Below, in pieces: positions 6,291 through 13,980 of a stretch of DNA of 16,860 bases. Each line of letters begins with the position of its first letter. The first letter of the stretch is position 1. The stretch lies in contig CALABM010000254.1 of the NCBI GenBank assembly GCA_937885815.1, forward strand, positions 1 to 16,860. Reading direction: 5' to 3'. A model generated the notes under the pieces. That model was not told where the DNA came from, did not search any database, and saw only the letters and a list, made by a program, of their open reading frames with translations. A program made the translations under genes and the position numbers. The DNA comes from an uncultured Verrucomicrobiales bacterium. GTDB taxonomy: Bacteria; Verrucomicrobiota; Verrucomicrobiia; Verrucomicrobiales; Akkermansiaceae.

Positions 6291-7601
6291 ATGTCATTTG
6301 AGATTCGAGAGAAACCGAGTGAGTTTGAGCGTGCTTTGCTGGTTGGCCTTGGGCTGCCCGGGGAGTCTCGCCGTGAGCGGACGGCTCTGCTGGCTGAGCT
6401 TGAGGATTTGGTGAAGAACCTCGGTATAGGAATCGCGGAGTGCAGGCTGGAGTTTACCCGTGAGCTGCAGGCCAAGTACCTGTGCGGTGTGGGTAAGGCT
6501 GAGGAGATTCGCGCCTTAGCCGAGGAGCTGGATGCAGACTGTGTGATATTTGATAATCTTTTGGCGCCTTCCCAGCAGCGTGAATGGGAAAAGCTGCTGG
6601 AGGTCACGGTGATGGATCGTGAGGAGATTATCTTGGATATTTTTGCTCGCCGAGCTCGTACTCGTGAGGCCGTGCTGCAGGTGGATCTCGCTCGCATGCA
6701 GTATGCTCTGCCTCGCATGGCCGGCATGTGGAAGCACTTGGACCGCCAGCGTGGTGGTTCCGGTGGTGGAAAAGGTGGTGGCGCAGCAGCCCGTGGTGAG
6801 GGTGAAAAACAGATTGAAGTGGATCGCCGTCTTGCCCATGAGCGTATAGAAGCCATTCGTGATGAGCTGGAAGTCGTGCGCCGTCAGCGTGGTACGCAGC
6901 GCAAGGAGCGCAATCGCCAGGGAATTCCCTCCGCGGCTATTGTGGGCTATACGAACGCCGGTAAATCATCTCTGCTGAATCTCGTTACCGGTGCAGATGT
7001 ACTTGCTCAGAATATTCTTTTCGCCACGCTTGATACAACGAGCCGCAAGATTGAGCTTCCCGATGGTCAGCCGCTTGTGCTGACTGATACTGTGGGCTTT
7101 ATCCGTAATCTTCCGCACCGTCTTGTGGAGGCGTTCAAATCCACGCTGGAGGAGGCCACGCTGGCTGATTTCCTTATTCAGGTGGTGGACGCGAGTGACC
7201 GCGAGGCTCTGCGCCATTATGAGACGACCTGTGAGGTGCTGGCTGAGCTCGGTGCAGCAGACAAGCCCATGGTAGTTGTCTGGAATAAGACGGATCTTAT
7301 CCCTGATGATGTGAGAGATGCCACGTTGGAGGCTTTGGCTGATAAGGTGAAGTGCCCGAGCATTCAGGCTAGTGTGCTGAAGGAACAGGGCATGGATAAG
7401 TTGCTGGCTTCGTGCGTGGAGATGCTCTCACATCGTGTCACCACTGCCCGTTATCGTATACCATTGGCAGAAAGCCGCATTATTGCTATCATGCACCGTG
7501 ATGGTAAGGTGGTGAATACTGAATATGAGGGTAATGATGCTATCGTGGAGGCGATTCTTCCCCGCGAGTTTGCAGCACGCATAGAATCTTATAAAATCTA
7601 A
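6291..7601 (+). CDS. hflX: Ribosome-associated GTPase HflX
   Basis: A 436-residue HflX GTPase, full length for the family. HflX binds the 50S subunit and is known to split or rescue stalled ribosomes in stress. The N-terminal HflX domain (about 12-150) is followed by the linker that normally reads RGGxGxRGPGETQLExDRR; here it is RGGSGGGKGGG...ARGEGEKQIEVDRR (154-180), with a longer glycine run and GEGEKQ in place of GPGETQ. The G domain has G1 GYTNAGKS (219-226), Thr residues of the switch near 246-250, G3 DTVGF (266-270) and G4 NKTD (332-335). A short C-terminal domain follows. It begins three bases after the small lipoprotein gene and ends 12 nt before the transpeptidase gene, so cotranscription is likely. 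No Shine-Dalgarno is visible. Assignment secure. Confidence 0.96.
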   Translation: MSFEIREKPSEFERALLVGLGLPGESRRERTALLAELEDLVKNLGIGIAECRLEFTRELQAKYLCGVGKAEEIRALAEELDADCVIFDNLLAPSQQREWEKLLEVTVMDREEIILDIFARRARTREAVLQVDLARMQYALPRMAGMWKHLDRQRGGSGGGKGGGAAARGEGEKQIEVDRRLAHERIEAIRDELEVVRRQRGTQRKERNRQGIPSAAIVGYTNAGKSSLLNLVTGADVLAQNILFATLDTTSRKIELPDGQPLVLTDTVGFIRNLPHRLVEAFKSTLEEATLADFLIQVVDASDREALRHYETTCEVLAELGAADKPMVVVWNKTDLIPDDVRDATLEALADKVKCPSIQASVLKEQGMDKLLASCVEMLSHRVTTARYRIPLAESRIIAIMHRDGKVVNTEYEGNDAIVEAILPREFAARIESYKI

Positions 7602-7613
7602 AGCCTACGTATT

Positions 7614-8249
7614 ATGATGAAACGTGCACTGCCGCTTCTTCTCGTGCTTCTGTTTCCTGCCTGTCAGACTCAGACCACGCCTGAGGAGTATTTCCGGGCC
7701 GGAGATGAGATGGAGGTAGCTACTCGGAATGTGCGTAAAGCCCGCACCTTTGAGGCCTTTATTGCCAGCCCCACTTATCGCAACTCCCGCGACTACTGGC
7801 GTGGTGGCAGCATAGAGCAGTACAATCCCTCAAACTCGCGCGTGGAGTTCTTGCTGGATGAGCAGCGTGGCCGCTTGTATATCAATGATGTTATCGCCAT
7901 GGATTTCCCCATCTGTTCCGGGCGATATGGCGGGCATGAAACGCCGCGCGGTACTTTCCGTATCACGGAAAAGAAGCGTGAGCACCGTTCTTCCCTCTAC
8001 GGCTCTTTTGTGAATGCGGCCGGTGATTCCGTGGAGAGCGGGGTGTGCTCAAGGGATGCTCGCCCGGATGGTACGCGCTTTGAGGGAACGCTTATGCCGT
8101 ACTGGATGCGTTTCAATGGTGCCATCGGTATGCACACCGGCAGGGTGGAGCGCGAGGGCGCATCCCACGGCTGTGTCCGTGTGCCTGAGGAGGCCTGCAG
8201 TATTCTTTTCGATAAGCTGGCAGTAGGCTCTCGTGTAATTGTACGCTGA
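7614..8249 (+). CDS. L,D-transpeptidase (YkuD domain) lipoprotein
   Basis: A 211-residue secreted lipoprotein with a YkuD catalytic domain. Such enzymes make 3-3 peptidoglycan cross-links or attach proteins to the murein through a cysteine acyl-enzyme. The N-terminus MMKRALPLLLVLLFPAC has a lipobox-like LFPAC with the lipidated Cys at 17. The YkuD domain occupies about residues 77-210: TPRGTF (110-115), MHTG with His173, and the catalytic SHGCVRV (184-190) with Cys187 and Arg189. It lacks an obvious LysM or other wall-binding domain; residues 18-75 act as a spacer of unknown fold. Two adjacent ATG codons (7614, 7617) could start it. It sits between hflX and comM with gaps of 12 and 8 nt. Which cross-link it makes, or whether it acts as a carboxypeptidase or amidase-like variant, cannot be told from sequence. 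Confidence 0.92.
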   Translation: MMKRALPLLLVLLFPACQTQTTPEEYFRAGDEMEVATRNVRKARTFEAFIASPTYRNSRDYWRGGSIEQYNPSNSRVEFLLDEQRGRLYINDVIAMDFPICSGRYGGHETPRGTFRITEKKREHRSSLYGSFVNAAGDSVESGVCSRDARPDGTRFEGTLMPYWMRFNGAIGMHTGRVEREGASHGCVRVPEEACSILFDKLAVGSRVIVR

Positions 8250-8257
8250 TTGTCATT

Positions 8258-9823
8258 ATGATAGCTCGCCTGCACTCAGCAGCCGTAAACGGCATTGACG
8301 GCTATGAAGTCATGGTCGAGGTGGATATGCGCCAAGTTAAGGACGTGGAGCGCATGTCCATTGTCGGCCTGCCGGATACTGCCGTGCGCGAGAGTGTGCA
8401 GCGTGTTACTTCTGCGCTGAAGAACAGTAGTTTCTTCTGCCCCGGGGAAATGCTTGTCACGGTGAATCTGGCCCCGGCGGATATGAAGAAGCAGGGCGCC
8501 GGGTTTGACCTCCCCATCGCGCTCGGGCTGGAAATGACGATTCAGCAGAATTATGAAGATGTGCCGGAGCCGTGGAAACGCCGTGTTCCTCTGCATACGG
8601 ATGACTGGTGCATGATTGGCGAGCTTGCGCTGGATGGCATGGTACGCGGTGTGCGTGGTGTGCTGCCGCAGGCTGTAGCTGCCAGAGATGCAGGGCGAAA
8701 GTATTTGATGGTGGCTCAGGAGAATGCGGCGGAAGCTGCTGTGGTGGAGGGGATTACAGTATATGCTGTAGAGAATCTCTCAGAGGCGTGGGCATTGCTG
8801 CTGGAGCGTGAATATTTCACCCCGTGTTCTCCGGCTGAGGTGGCCGTTGATGCTCAGAGTCAGGTGGATTTTGATGAGATTAAGGGGCAGCCATACGCTC
8901 GCCGTGCCATGGAAATTGCCGCGGCAGGTGGGCATAATCTGCTGCTGTGTGGTAGTCCCGGTAGTGGCAAGAGCATGCTTGCCCGCCGCCTTCCCACCAT
9001 TCTTCCGCCGCTTACTCAGGAAGAGGCTCTTACTTCCAGCAAGATTCATTCGGTGTGCGGCTTGTTGCCGCGAAATGGCGGGCTGCTCACTACTCGCCCG
9101 TACCGCGCGCCACATCATACGATATCGGACGTCGGCCTCATGGGCGGTGGAACCGCTATTTCGCCGGGTGAAATTTCCCTTGCTCATAATGGCGTGCTTT
9201 TCTTGGACGAGCTGCCGGAGTTTTCTCGCCGCACGTTGGAGACGCTGCGTCAACCGCTGGAAAGCGGAGTTGTCACCATTTCCCGAGCTTCCGGAAGCAT
9301 GGATTTTCCCTGTGAGTTCATGCTGGTGGCGGCCATGAACCCGTGCCCCTGTGGCTATCTTGGTGACCCGCGCCACAGCTGCCGTTGTAACCACGCTGCT
9401 ATAGACCGTTACCGCCGTAAAATATCCGGCCCGTTGCTGGATCGCTTTGACATGATTATCGAAGTACCGCCTGTTGATCCCTCTCAGCTGCTTACTCGGC
9501 CGGATGGTGAGCGCAGCGCGGATATCCGTGCTCGCGTGTTGGCTGCTCGTGAGCGCCAGCAGAAACGCTATGCGGCCACAGGTGTGAGCTGTAATGCTCG
9601 CCTCTCCGGAAAACAGCTTCGAACTTTCTGCCCGCTTACTGAGCCTCAACAGAATATGCTGCTGCAGGCTGTGGAGCAGTTTGGCCTCTCAGCCCGAGCT
9701 TTTGACCGCATCCTGCGTGTGGCTCGCACGATTGCGGACCTCGCCGGGCATGATACGCCCACGGATAATGACCTCTTCGAGGCCATTCAGTTCCGTCAGT
9801 TTGAAACTCAGCTCCGCTCTTGA
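8258..9823 (+). CDS. comM: YifB/ComM family Mg chelatase-like AAA+ ATPase
   Basis: A 521-residue member of the ComM/YifB family. In naturally competent bacteria ComM is a hexameric helicase that promotes branch migration during integration of taken-up DNA; the family is widespread in others too. The N-terminal Lon-protease-like domain includes GLPDTAVRESVQRV (37-50) and GAGFDLPIALG (80-90). The AAA+ core has Walker A GSPGSGKS (232-239), RPYRAPHHTISD (280-291), Walker B VLFLDELPEF (313-322), a Cys cluster CPCGYLGDPRHSCRC (363-377) and GPLLDRFD (391-398). The C-terminal domain has LSARAFDRILRVARTIADL (start near 480). It begins 8 nt after the transpeptidase stop and is the last gene of the operon. 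The DNA role is inferred from the family; no competence genes lie nearby. Confidence 0.95.
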   Translation: MIARLHSAAVNGIDGYEVMVEVDMRQVKDVERMSIVGLPDTAVRESVQRVTSALKNSSFFCPGEMLVTVNLAPADMKKQGAGFDLPIALGLEMTIQQNYEDVPEPWKRRVPLHTDDWCMIGELALDGMVRGVRGVLPQAVAARDAGRKYLMVAQENAAEAAVVEGITVYAVENLSEAWALLLEREYFTPCSPAEVAVDAQSQVDFDEIKGQPYARRAMEIAAAGGHNLLLCGSPGSGKSMLARRLPTILPPLTQEEALTSSKIHSVCGLLPRNGGLLTTRPYRAPHHTISDVGLMGGGTAISPGEISLAHNGVLFLDELPEFSRRTLETLRQPLESGVVTISRASGSMDFPCEFMLVAAMNPCPCGYLGDPRHSCRCNHAAIDRYRRKISGPLLDRFDMIIEVPPVDPSQLLTRPDGERSADIRARVLAARERQQKRYAATGVSCNARLSGKQLRTFCPLTEPQQNMLLQAVEQFGLSARAFDRILRVARTIADLAGHDTPTDNDLFEAIQFRQFETQLRS

Positions 9824-9855
9824 AATCCGGTCGCTTCTCCGGGAAGAACGGTGAG

Positions 9856-9881
9856 CAGCGCTGGATAATAGGCTTGCGCTG
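9856..9881 (+). terminator. Weak hairpin after comM, possible terminator
   Basis: Inverted repeat CAGCGC (9856-9861) and GCGCTG (9876-9881) around a 14-nt loop, 33 nt after the comM stop, followed by CATATTTCC with only a short T run. It is the only termination-like structure seen between comM and the ilvA promoter; support is weak. Confidence 0.3.
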
Positions 9882-9913
9882 TCATATTTCCTTCATGTTA
9901 GCACAATACGCGC

Positions 9914-9942
9914 TTGCTATAGCGGGACTTTCCGTGTAAGAT
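9914..9942 (+). promoter_or_regulatory. Predicted promoter of ilvA-maf
   Basis: TTGCTA (9914-9919), 17-bp spacer, TAAGAT (9937-9942), ending 14 nt before the ilvA ATG. Predicted leader is about 7-8 nt, too short for an attenuator or riboswitch, so leader-based control by branched-chain amino acids is unlikely from this promoter. Confidence 0.6.
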
Positions 9943-9956
9943 ACCCGCGTAAGAAT

Positions 9957-11519
9957 ATGAGTGCTCTCAGAAATCAGTTGTTTGAGGAAATCCTGCAGGC
10001 CCGTCAGCGTGTGTATGCCGTGGGTGAGCCCACGCCGCTTCAGCGTCTGAACCTGCCGGGGGTGGATGCCGTGGTATATGCCAAGCGCGAGGATCTGGGG
10101 CCCATTAAGGCTTATAAGTGGCGCGGCGCCTATAACTGCATGTGCAAGCTCACTCCGGAGCAGCGTGCCGGTGGTGTGGTGGCTGCCAGTGCCGGTAACC
10201 ATGGACAAGGCGTGGCGTTGGCCGCACGCCGTCTGGGGTGCAAGGCTCATATTTTCATGCCTCGCTCTACGCCCATTGTAAAGCAGAATGCAGTGAAGAG
10301 CCATGGCGGTGATAACGTGGAAATCGTGCTCACGGGTGACTCTTATGATGCCGCTTCCGCTGCTGCTCACGATTTTGCTGATGAGAATAACCTCACCTTC
10401 GTGCACCCCTATGATGACCTTGCCACCATGGGTGGTCAGGGAACGCTGGCTGACGAAGTGGTGATGAGCGGGCAGGGGACCTTTGACCGCGTGTACCTGC
10501 AGATTGGCGGTGGTGGTCTTGCCGCCGGTTGTGCCTGCTGGTTTAAGAAGTTCTGGCCGGAGTGCAAATGCATCGGCGTGGAAGGCGTGAAGCAGGCCAG
10601 CATGAAGCTGGCGGTGGAGAGTGGCGAGCGCAAGCCACTTCCGTATGTGGATGTGTTCTGTGACGGCACCGCCGTGCGTGTGGCCGGTGAATATACTTTT
10701 GAGCTCTGCCGCGAGCTGCTGGACGGCTTCGTGACAATCACGAACGATGAGGTCTGCCAGGCCATTCGCTCGCTCTGGAATGGCCTCCGCGTGGTTCCTG
10801 AGCCTTCCGGCGCCATGGGCTTGGCCGCTCTGCTGCAGGATTGGGACGCCGGCAAGATTAAGCCCGGTGAGAAGTGCCTCGTGGTGCTTTCCGGCGGTAA
10901 TATGGACTTCTCCCAGCTGGGCGTAGTTGCTGCCCGTGGCGGTGTGCGTGAGACGAACCGCACCCTGCGCTACCTGCGCATTCCCATGGAAACAAAGCGT
11001 GGGCAGATTCTCAAATACCTCAATCACATCCCCGAAGGTGTGCAGCTGATGGACGTGCAGTTTGGCCGCCTGAATGGTGATATTCAGCACCCTGTGTTCG
11101 GCATACTCGGTACGGATGAGCAGTTTGCTGAGATTGAAATCGGCCTTGCAGCTCGCGGGCTCTCTGCTGAGGATGTGACGAATGATGATGATGTGCGCTT
11201 CCGCATGATTTCCTATGATCGTGTGCACCTGAGCCACCCGGTGTTCTTCGTCATTGAGTTCCCGGAGCGTCCCGGCGCCTTCTTGGAGTTCATGAGCGGT
11301 GTGGGGCAGTATGCTAACTTGTGCTACTTTAATTATAAGTATTCCGGTGAGCAGGTGGGCCGCGCCATGGTGGGGCTGGAGTTCCTCTCCGTGCAGGATC
11401 GTGAGGCCTGCCGAGAGTTCGCTGAGTCCATGAAGGGCACGACCATTCAGAGCATCAAGGAAATGCCGGATAGGGTGCGCCGCCGCGTGCTTGATAACAT
11501 GTCACCCATGGAGGGTTAA
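9957..11519 (+). CDS. ilvA: Threonine ammonia-lyase, biosynthetic long form
   Basis: PLP enzyme that deaminates L-threonine to 2-oxobutanoate, the first committed step to isoleucine; cytoplasmic. The 520 residues match the long form (about 510) with a regulatory tail. The catalytic domain (1-~325) shows KREDLGPIKAYKWRGAYN (43-60), with the PLP lysine expected at K54, SAGNHGQGVALAA (78-90), the phosphate-binding loop GGGGLAAG (184-191) and LSGGNMD (311-317). The residue two before the lysine is Ala52 rather than the usual Ser. The C-terminal part has two ACT-like modules, about 333-420 (RTLRYLRIPM) and 427-515 (HPVFFVIEFPERPGAFLEF), which in relatives bind isoleucine and valine for feedback control. 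The ATG is chosen for family start and promoter position. maf follows 7 nt after the stop. Confidence 0.95.
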   Translation: MSALRNQLFEEILQARQRVYAVGEPTPLQRLNLPGVDAVVYAKREDLGPIKAYKWRGAYNCMCKLTPEQRAGGVVAASAGNHGQGVALAARRLGCKAHIFMPRSTPIVKQNAVKSHGGDNVEIVLTGDSYDAASAAAHDFADENNLTFVHPYDDLATMGGQGTLADEVVMSGQGTFDRVYLQIGGGGLAAGCACWFKKFWPECKCIGVEGVKQASMKLAVESGERKPLPYVDVFCDGTAVRVAGEYTFELCRELLDGFVTITNDEVCQAIRSLWNGLRVVPEPSGAMGLAALLQDWDAGKIKPGEKCLVVLSGGNMDFSQLGVVAARGGVRETNRTLRYLRIPMETKRGQILKYLNHIPEGVQLMDVQFGRLNGDIQHPVFGILGTDEQFAEIEIGLAARGLSAEDVTNDDDVRFRMISYDRVHLSHPVFFVIEFPERPGAFLEFMSGVGQYANLCYFNYKYSGEQVGRAMVGLEFLSVQDREACREFAESMKGTTIQSIKEMPDRVRRRVLDNMSPMEG

Positions 11520-11526
11520 TGCCGCC

Positions 11527-12075
11527 ATGCTGATACTGGCCTCTCAGTCACCGCGGCGCCGAGAACTGCTGCGCCGCGAGGGTGTGGACTTCATCGTGGT
11601 GGTGAAGGATACGGAAGAGATTCATGATGCCTCCCTGCCGCCGCAGGAGCTCTGTGCTCATAATGCAGCGGCAAAGGCTGAGGCTGTGGCTGTGGAATAT
11701 CCTGAGGCCACCGTGCTGGGGGCTGATACGCTGGTATTCATTGATGGCACGCCGCTGGGAAAGCCTGCGGATGAGGAAGACGCCGTCCGTATGCTGATGC
11801 AGCTGCAAGGGCGAGCTCACTGTGTCTGTACGGCAGTGGCTGTGATTCTGCCCGGTGGCGAACGCCGTGATTTTGCTGAAATCAGCTACGTGCGTTTTCG
11901 CCCTTTGTCAGAACAGGATGTGCGCCATTACATGCAGCTTGTCAATGTGATGGATAAAGCGGGCGCCTATGCCATTCAGGAGCATGGCGAGCTGATTATT
12001 GAAGGCATAGAGGGCGATTATGATAATATCGTCGGCCTCCCTGTCACCCGACTGCTGCAGGTGCTGCGCGGCTGA
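11527..12075 (+). CDS. maf: Maf family nucleoside triphosphate pyrophosphatase
   Basis: A 182-residue Maf protein, full length. Maf enzymes hydrolyse dTTP, UTP or modified nucleotides to the monophosphate and pyrophosphate, a house-cleaning role. Visible are LASQSPRRRELL (4-15), LGADTLV (64-70) with the catalytic-base Asp67, LGKP (77-80), AGAYAIQ (145-151) and IEGDYDNIVGLPV (161-173). The two-Arg start motif SPRRREL and YAIQ suggest the YhdE-like dTTP/UTP branch. The frame stays open upstream to a TTG at 11491, but MLILASQSPRR is the usual start. A GGAGGG at 11510-11515, inside the end of ilvA, is 11 nt upstream and is one of very few Shine-Dalgarno-like sites in the window. Expected to be cotranscribed with ilvA. 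It ends 4 nt from the end of the convergent phosphoesterase gene. Confidence 0.93.
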   Translation: MLILASQSPRRRELLRREGVDFIVVVKDTEEIHDASLPPQELCAHNAAAKAEAVAVEYPEATVLGADTLVFIDGTPLGKPADEEDAVRMLMQLQGRAHCVCTAVAVILPGGERRDFAEISYVRFRPLSEQDVRHYMQLVNVMDKAGAYAIQEHGELIIEGIEGDYDNIVGLPVTRLLQVLRG

Positions 12076-12079
12076 AGGA

Positions 12080-13255
12080 TTATTTGTTCTCCTCCGGCAT
12101 GAGCGTGATAAGCGTAATCTCAGCCGGAACGCCTAAGCGCAGGCAGCCCGGAGTCCAGAGGCTTGTGCCGCCTGAGACGTATAGCTGCATGTTTTCCACG
12201 CGGTACAGGCCGTAGACGAAGCCCTCGTTCATGGATGCTACCACCTGCTGCAGGCAGGGGAATTGTCCGCCATGAGTATGGCCGCTGAGCTGCAGGTCTA
12301 TGCCCAGATGGGCGGCTTCTCTGGCCACAGACGGGCGGTGGGAGAGCAGGATGGTGGGCAGGGTGGAATCCACCTGTCCGCCCATGAGTTCGCTCAGCCT
12401 CGTGGCTCTTTCGTTGCCTCTGAAGGCCACGGGATCGTGCAGGCCTATCAGCTGCAGGGACTTGGTGGTGCCGTCCTCCCCGCGTGTGCTCAGGTATGCG
12501 GCTCGGCCATCAATGAAGCGTATTCCCAGTCGGCGATAGAATTGCATCCATTCCACGTGCCCCCAGAAATAATCATGATTTCCGCATACGGCATAAGTGC
12601 CCATGGCGCTCTCCAGTTTTCCGAGGGGGGCGAGAGCGGCTCCGCAGGTCTCCACTTTGCCATCTGCAAAATCACCGGTGATGACGATGACATCCGGCTG
12701 CAGCTCGTTGGTGCGCCGTACGATGTCCTCGTAAAAGGCGGCATCTTTCGTGCTGTCCGCATGTAGGTCTGAGAGCTGCACCACGCGGATGGGGGCGGCA
12801 TTTGCCTCCATGTGAGGTACACGCACCGTAATTTGCTTTACTACGGGAGGCTGTGCTCCGCACCATGTACCCCATGTAGCCAGCCCCAGAACCATCAGTA
12901 GCAAGGAGAGGTTCAGCGCGTTGTTTGCTTCCCGCCATGCAGCTGATTTGCATTTGAAGAGGAGTAGCAGGAGGGAAATCGGTACGCGGATAATGTCCAC
13001 GATTAACAGAAGTACCGCGTATCCCACCACAGCGCTGAACAGGGCACAGCCACCCCATATCAGCCAAGCCGGCAGCTCAGGTGTGAAGAAATTCTTTCCT
13101 TCAATCACGTAGAATACATGGAACTTAAAGGCTGCCAGTAAGGTGATAAGGATGAGAATTGTTTTTACGGTGCGGCCGCAGCTCAGAGGCGTAACGGCTC
13201 GGAGTATCACATACAGCGCTACAAAAAGGGCAATGATGGATGAGTACAGTATCAT
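12080..13255 (-). CDS. Membrane-anchored metallophosphoesterase
   Basis: A 391-residue protein with an N-terminal membrane region of four or five hydrophobic segments (near residues 3-20, 30-50, 64-87, 91-101 and 113-132) followed by a calcineurin-like phosphoesterase domain (about 155-385). The metal-binding motifs are complete: SDLHADS (162-168; D163, H165), GDFADG (194-199; D195), GNHDYFWG (225-232; N226, H227), SHRPS (305-309; H306) and GHTHGGQF (325-332; H326, H328). The layout is that of the YkuE/YaeI-type membrane phosphoesterases, whose members include UDP-2,3-diacylglucosamine hydrolase-like and cyclic-nucleotide-acting enzymes; the substrate cannot be chosen here. The ATG at 13253-13255 fits a strong promoter just upstream. 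Convergent with maf, divergent from the coaB-like gene. Confidence 0.92.
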   Translation of the reverse strand: MILYSSIIALFVALYVILRAVTPLSCGRTVKTILILITLLAAFKFHVFYVIEGKNFFTPELPAWLIWGGCALFSAVVGYAVLLLIVDIIRVPISLLLLLFKCKSAAWREANNALNLSLLLMVLGLATWGTWCGAQPPVVKQITVRVPHMEANAAPIRVVQLSDLHADSTKDAAFYEDIVRRTNELQPDVIVITGDFADGKVETCGAALAPLGKLESAMGTYAVCGNHDYFWGHVEWMQFYRRLGIRFIDGRAAYLSTRGEDGTTKSLQLIGLHDPVAFRGNERATRLSELMGGQVDSTLPTILLSHRPSVAREAAHLGIDLQLSGHTHGGQFPCLQQVVASMNEGFVYGLYRVENMQLYVSGGTSLWTPGCLRLGVPAEITLITLMPEENK

Positions 13256-13272
13256 GGTGCAGAACGGCGCAC

Positions 13273-13301
13273 AGTTTATAGACGGCTGCCTATCTTGTCA
13301 A
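13273..13301 (-). promoter_or_regulatory. Strong predicted promoter of the metallophosphoesterase gene
   Basis: On the minus strand, consensus TTGACA (13296-13301), 17-bp spacer and TAAACT (13273-13278), ending 17 nt before the ATG, giving a leader of about 10 nt. Its -35 box is 13 bp from the -35 box of the divergent promoter. Confidence 0.75.
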
Positions 13302-13314
13302 GCTCAGATCGCGC

Positions 13315-13343
13315 TTGCAATCAGGGAAAAAATCTGGTAGAAT
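13315..13343 (+). promoter_or_regulatory. Predicted promoter of the coaB-rsgA pair
   Basis: TTGCAA (13315-13320), 17-bp spacer, TAGAAT (13338-13343), ending 7 nt before the ATG at 13351. Start of transcription would fall at or one base before the ATG. The promoter overlaps upstream in-frame codons, including a TTG at 13315 and an ATG at 13342, which argues against those as starts. Confidence 0.65.
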
Positions 13344-13350
13344 GCCCGCC

Positions 13351-13980
13351 ATGAAGTTTCTCATTACCGCCGGCCCCACGCGTGAGGCCATTGACCCCGT
13401 TCGCTACCTCACTAACCGCTCATCCGGGCGCATGGGGTATGCACTGGCCGGCGCAGCCCGCCATGAAGGGCATGAGGTGCTGCTTATCTCCGGCCCCACC
13501 ACGCTGGATGTGCCTGCCGGGGTGGATTTCATCCATGTGGAGAGCGCACAGCAGATGTACGATGCCGTGCGTGACATGCTGAAAGGGGTGGATGTGGCCA
13601 TTCTTTGCGCCGCTGTGGCGGATTATCGCCCCGTGGCCGTGGCGGAGCAGAAGATGAAGAAGAATGCTGAGCGGCTCGTGCTGGAGCTGGAGCGTACACC
13701 TGATATTCTGGGGAGTATGCGCTCGGTGTTCGGCTTTGAAGGTAAGTTGATAGGATTTGCTGCTGAGACGCAGAACGTGGTGGAGTACGCCCGTGGTAAG
13801 CAGCAGCGCAAGCAGTGTGATTTCGTGGTCGCTAATGACGTGTCGCAGCCCGGTATCGGCTTTGATTCTCGCGAGAACGCCGTCGTGCTCGTCTACCCGG
13901 ACCATGAGGTGCACCTTGAGAAGGACACCAAGGAGCACATTGCGATGCACATCATTGAACATGCTGTTTCCCTGCCATGA
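13351..13980 (+). CDS. coaB: Standalone phosphopantothenoylcysteine synthetase (CoaB domain)
   Basis: A 209-residue protein equivalent to the C-terminal half of bifunctional CoaBC (Dfp). It joins 4'-phosphopantothenate to cysteine using a nucleotide triphosphate, in coenzyme A synthesis. Visible are ITAGPTREAIDPVRYLTNRS (5-24) and SGRMGYALA (25-33), the CAAVADYRP segment (86-94), the KMKK loop (101-104), GFAAET (135-140), and VANDVSQPGIGF (160-171). The flavin-dependent CoaC decarboxylase domain, normally fused in front, is absent and no frame upstream encodes it, so it should be a separate gene elsewhere. The start MKFLITAGPTRE is the normal beginning of the CoaB domain. The stop overlaps the rsgA ATG (ATGA), indicating coupling. 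Assignment of domain secure; in vivo function depends on a separate coaC. Confidence 0.9.
   Translation: MKFLITAGPTREAIDPVRYLTNRSSGRMGYALAGAARHEGHEVLLISGPTTLDVPAGVDFIHVESAQQMYDAVRDMLKGVDVAILCAAVADYRPVAVAEQKMKKNAERLVLELERTPDILGSMRSVFGFEGKLIGFAAETQNVVEYARGKQQRKQCDFVVANDVSQPGIGFDSRENAVVLVYPDHEVHLEKDTKEHIAMHIIEHAVSLP

Noticed and set aside
9882..11237. A 451-codon open frame on the minus strand.
   Set aside because: It is fully antisense to ilvA, whose motifs and length are unmistakable; the antisense product has no recognisable domain and is explained by the G/C-ending codons of ilvA.
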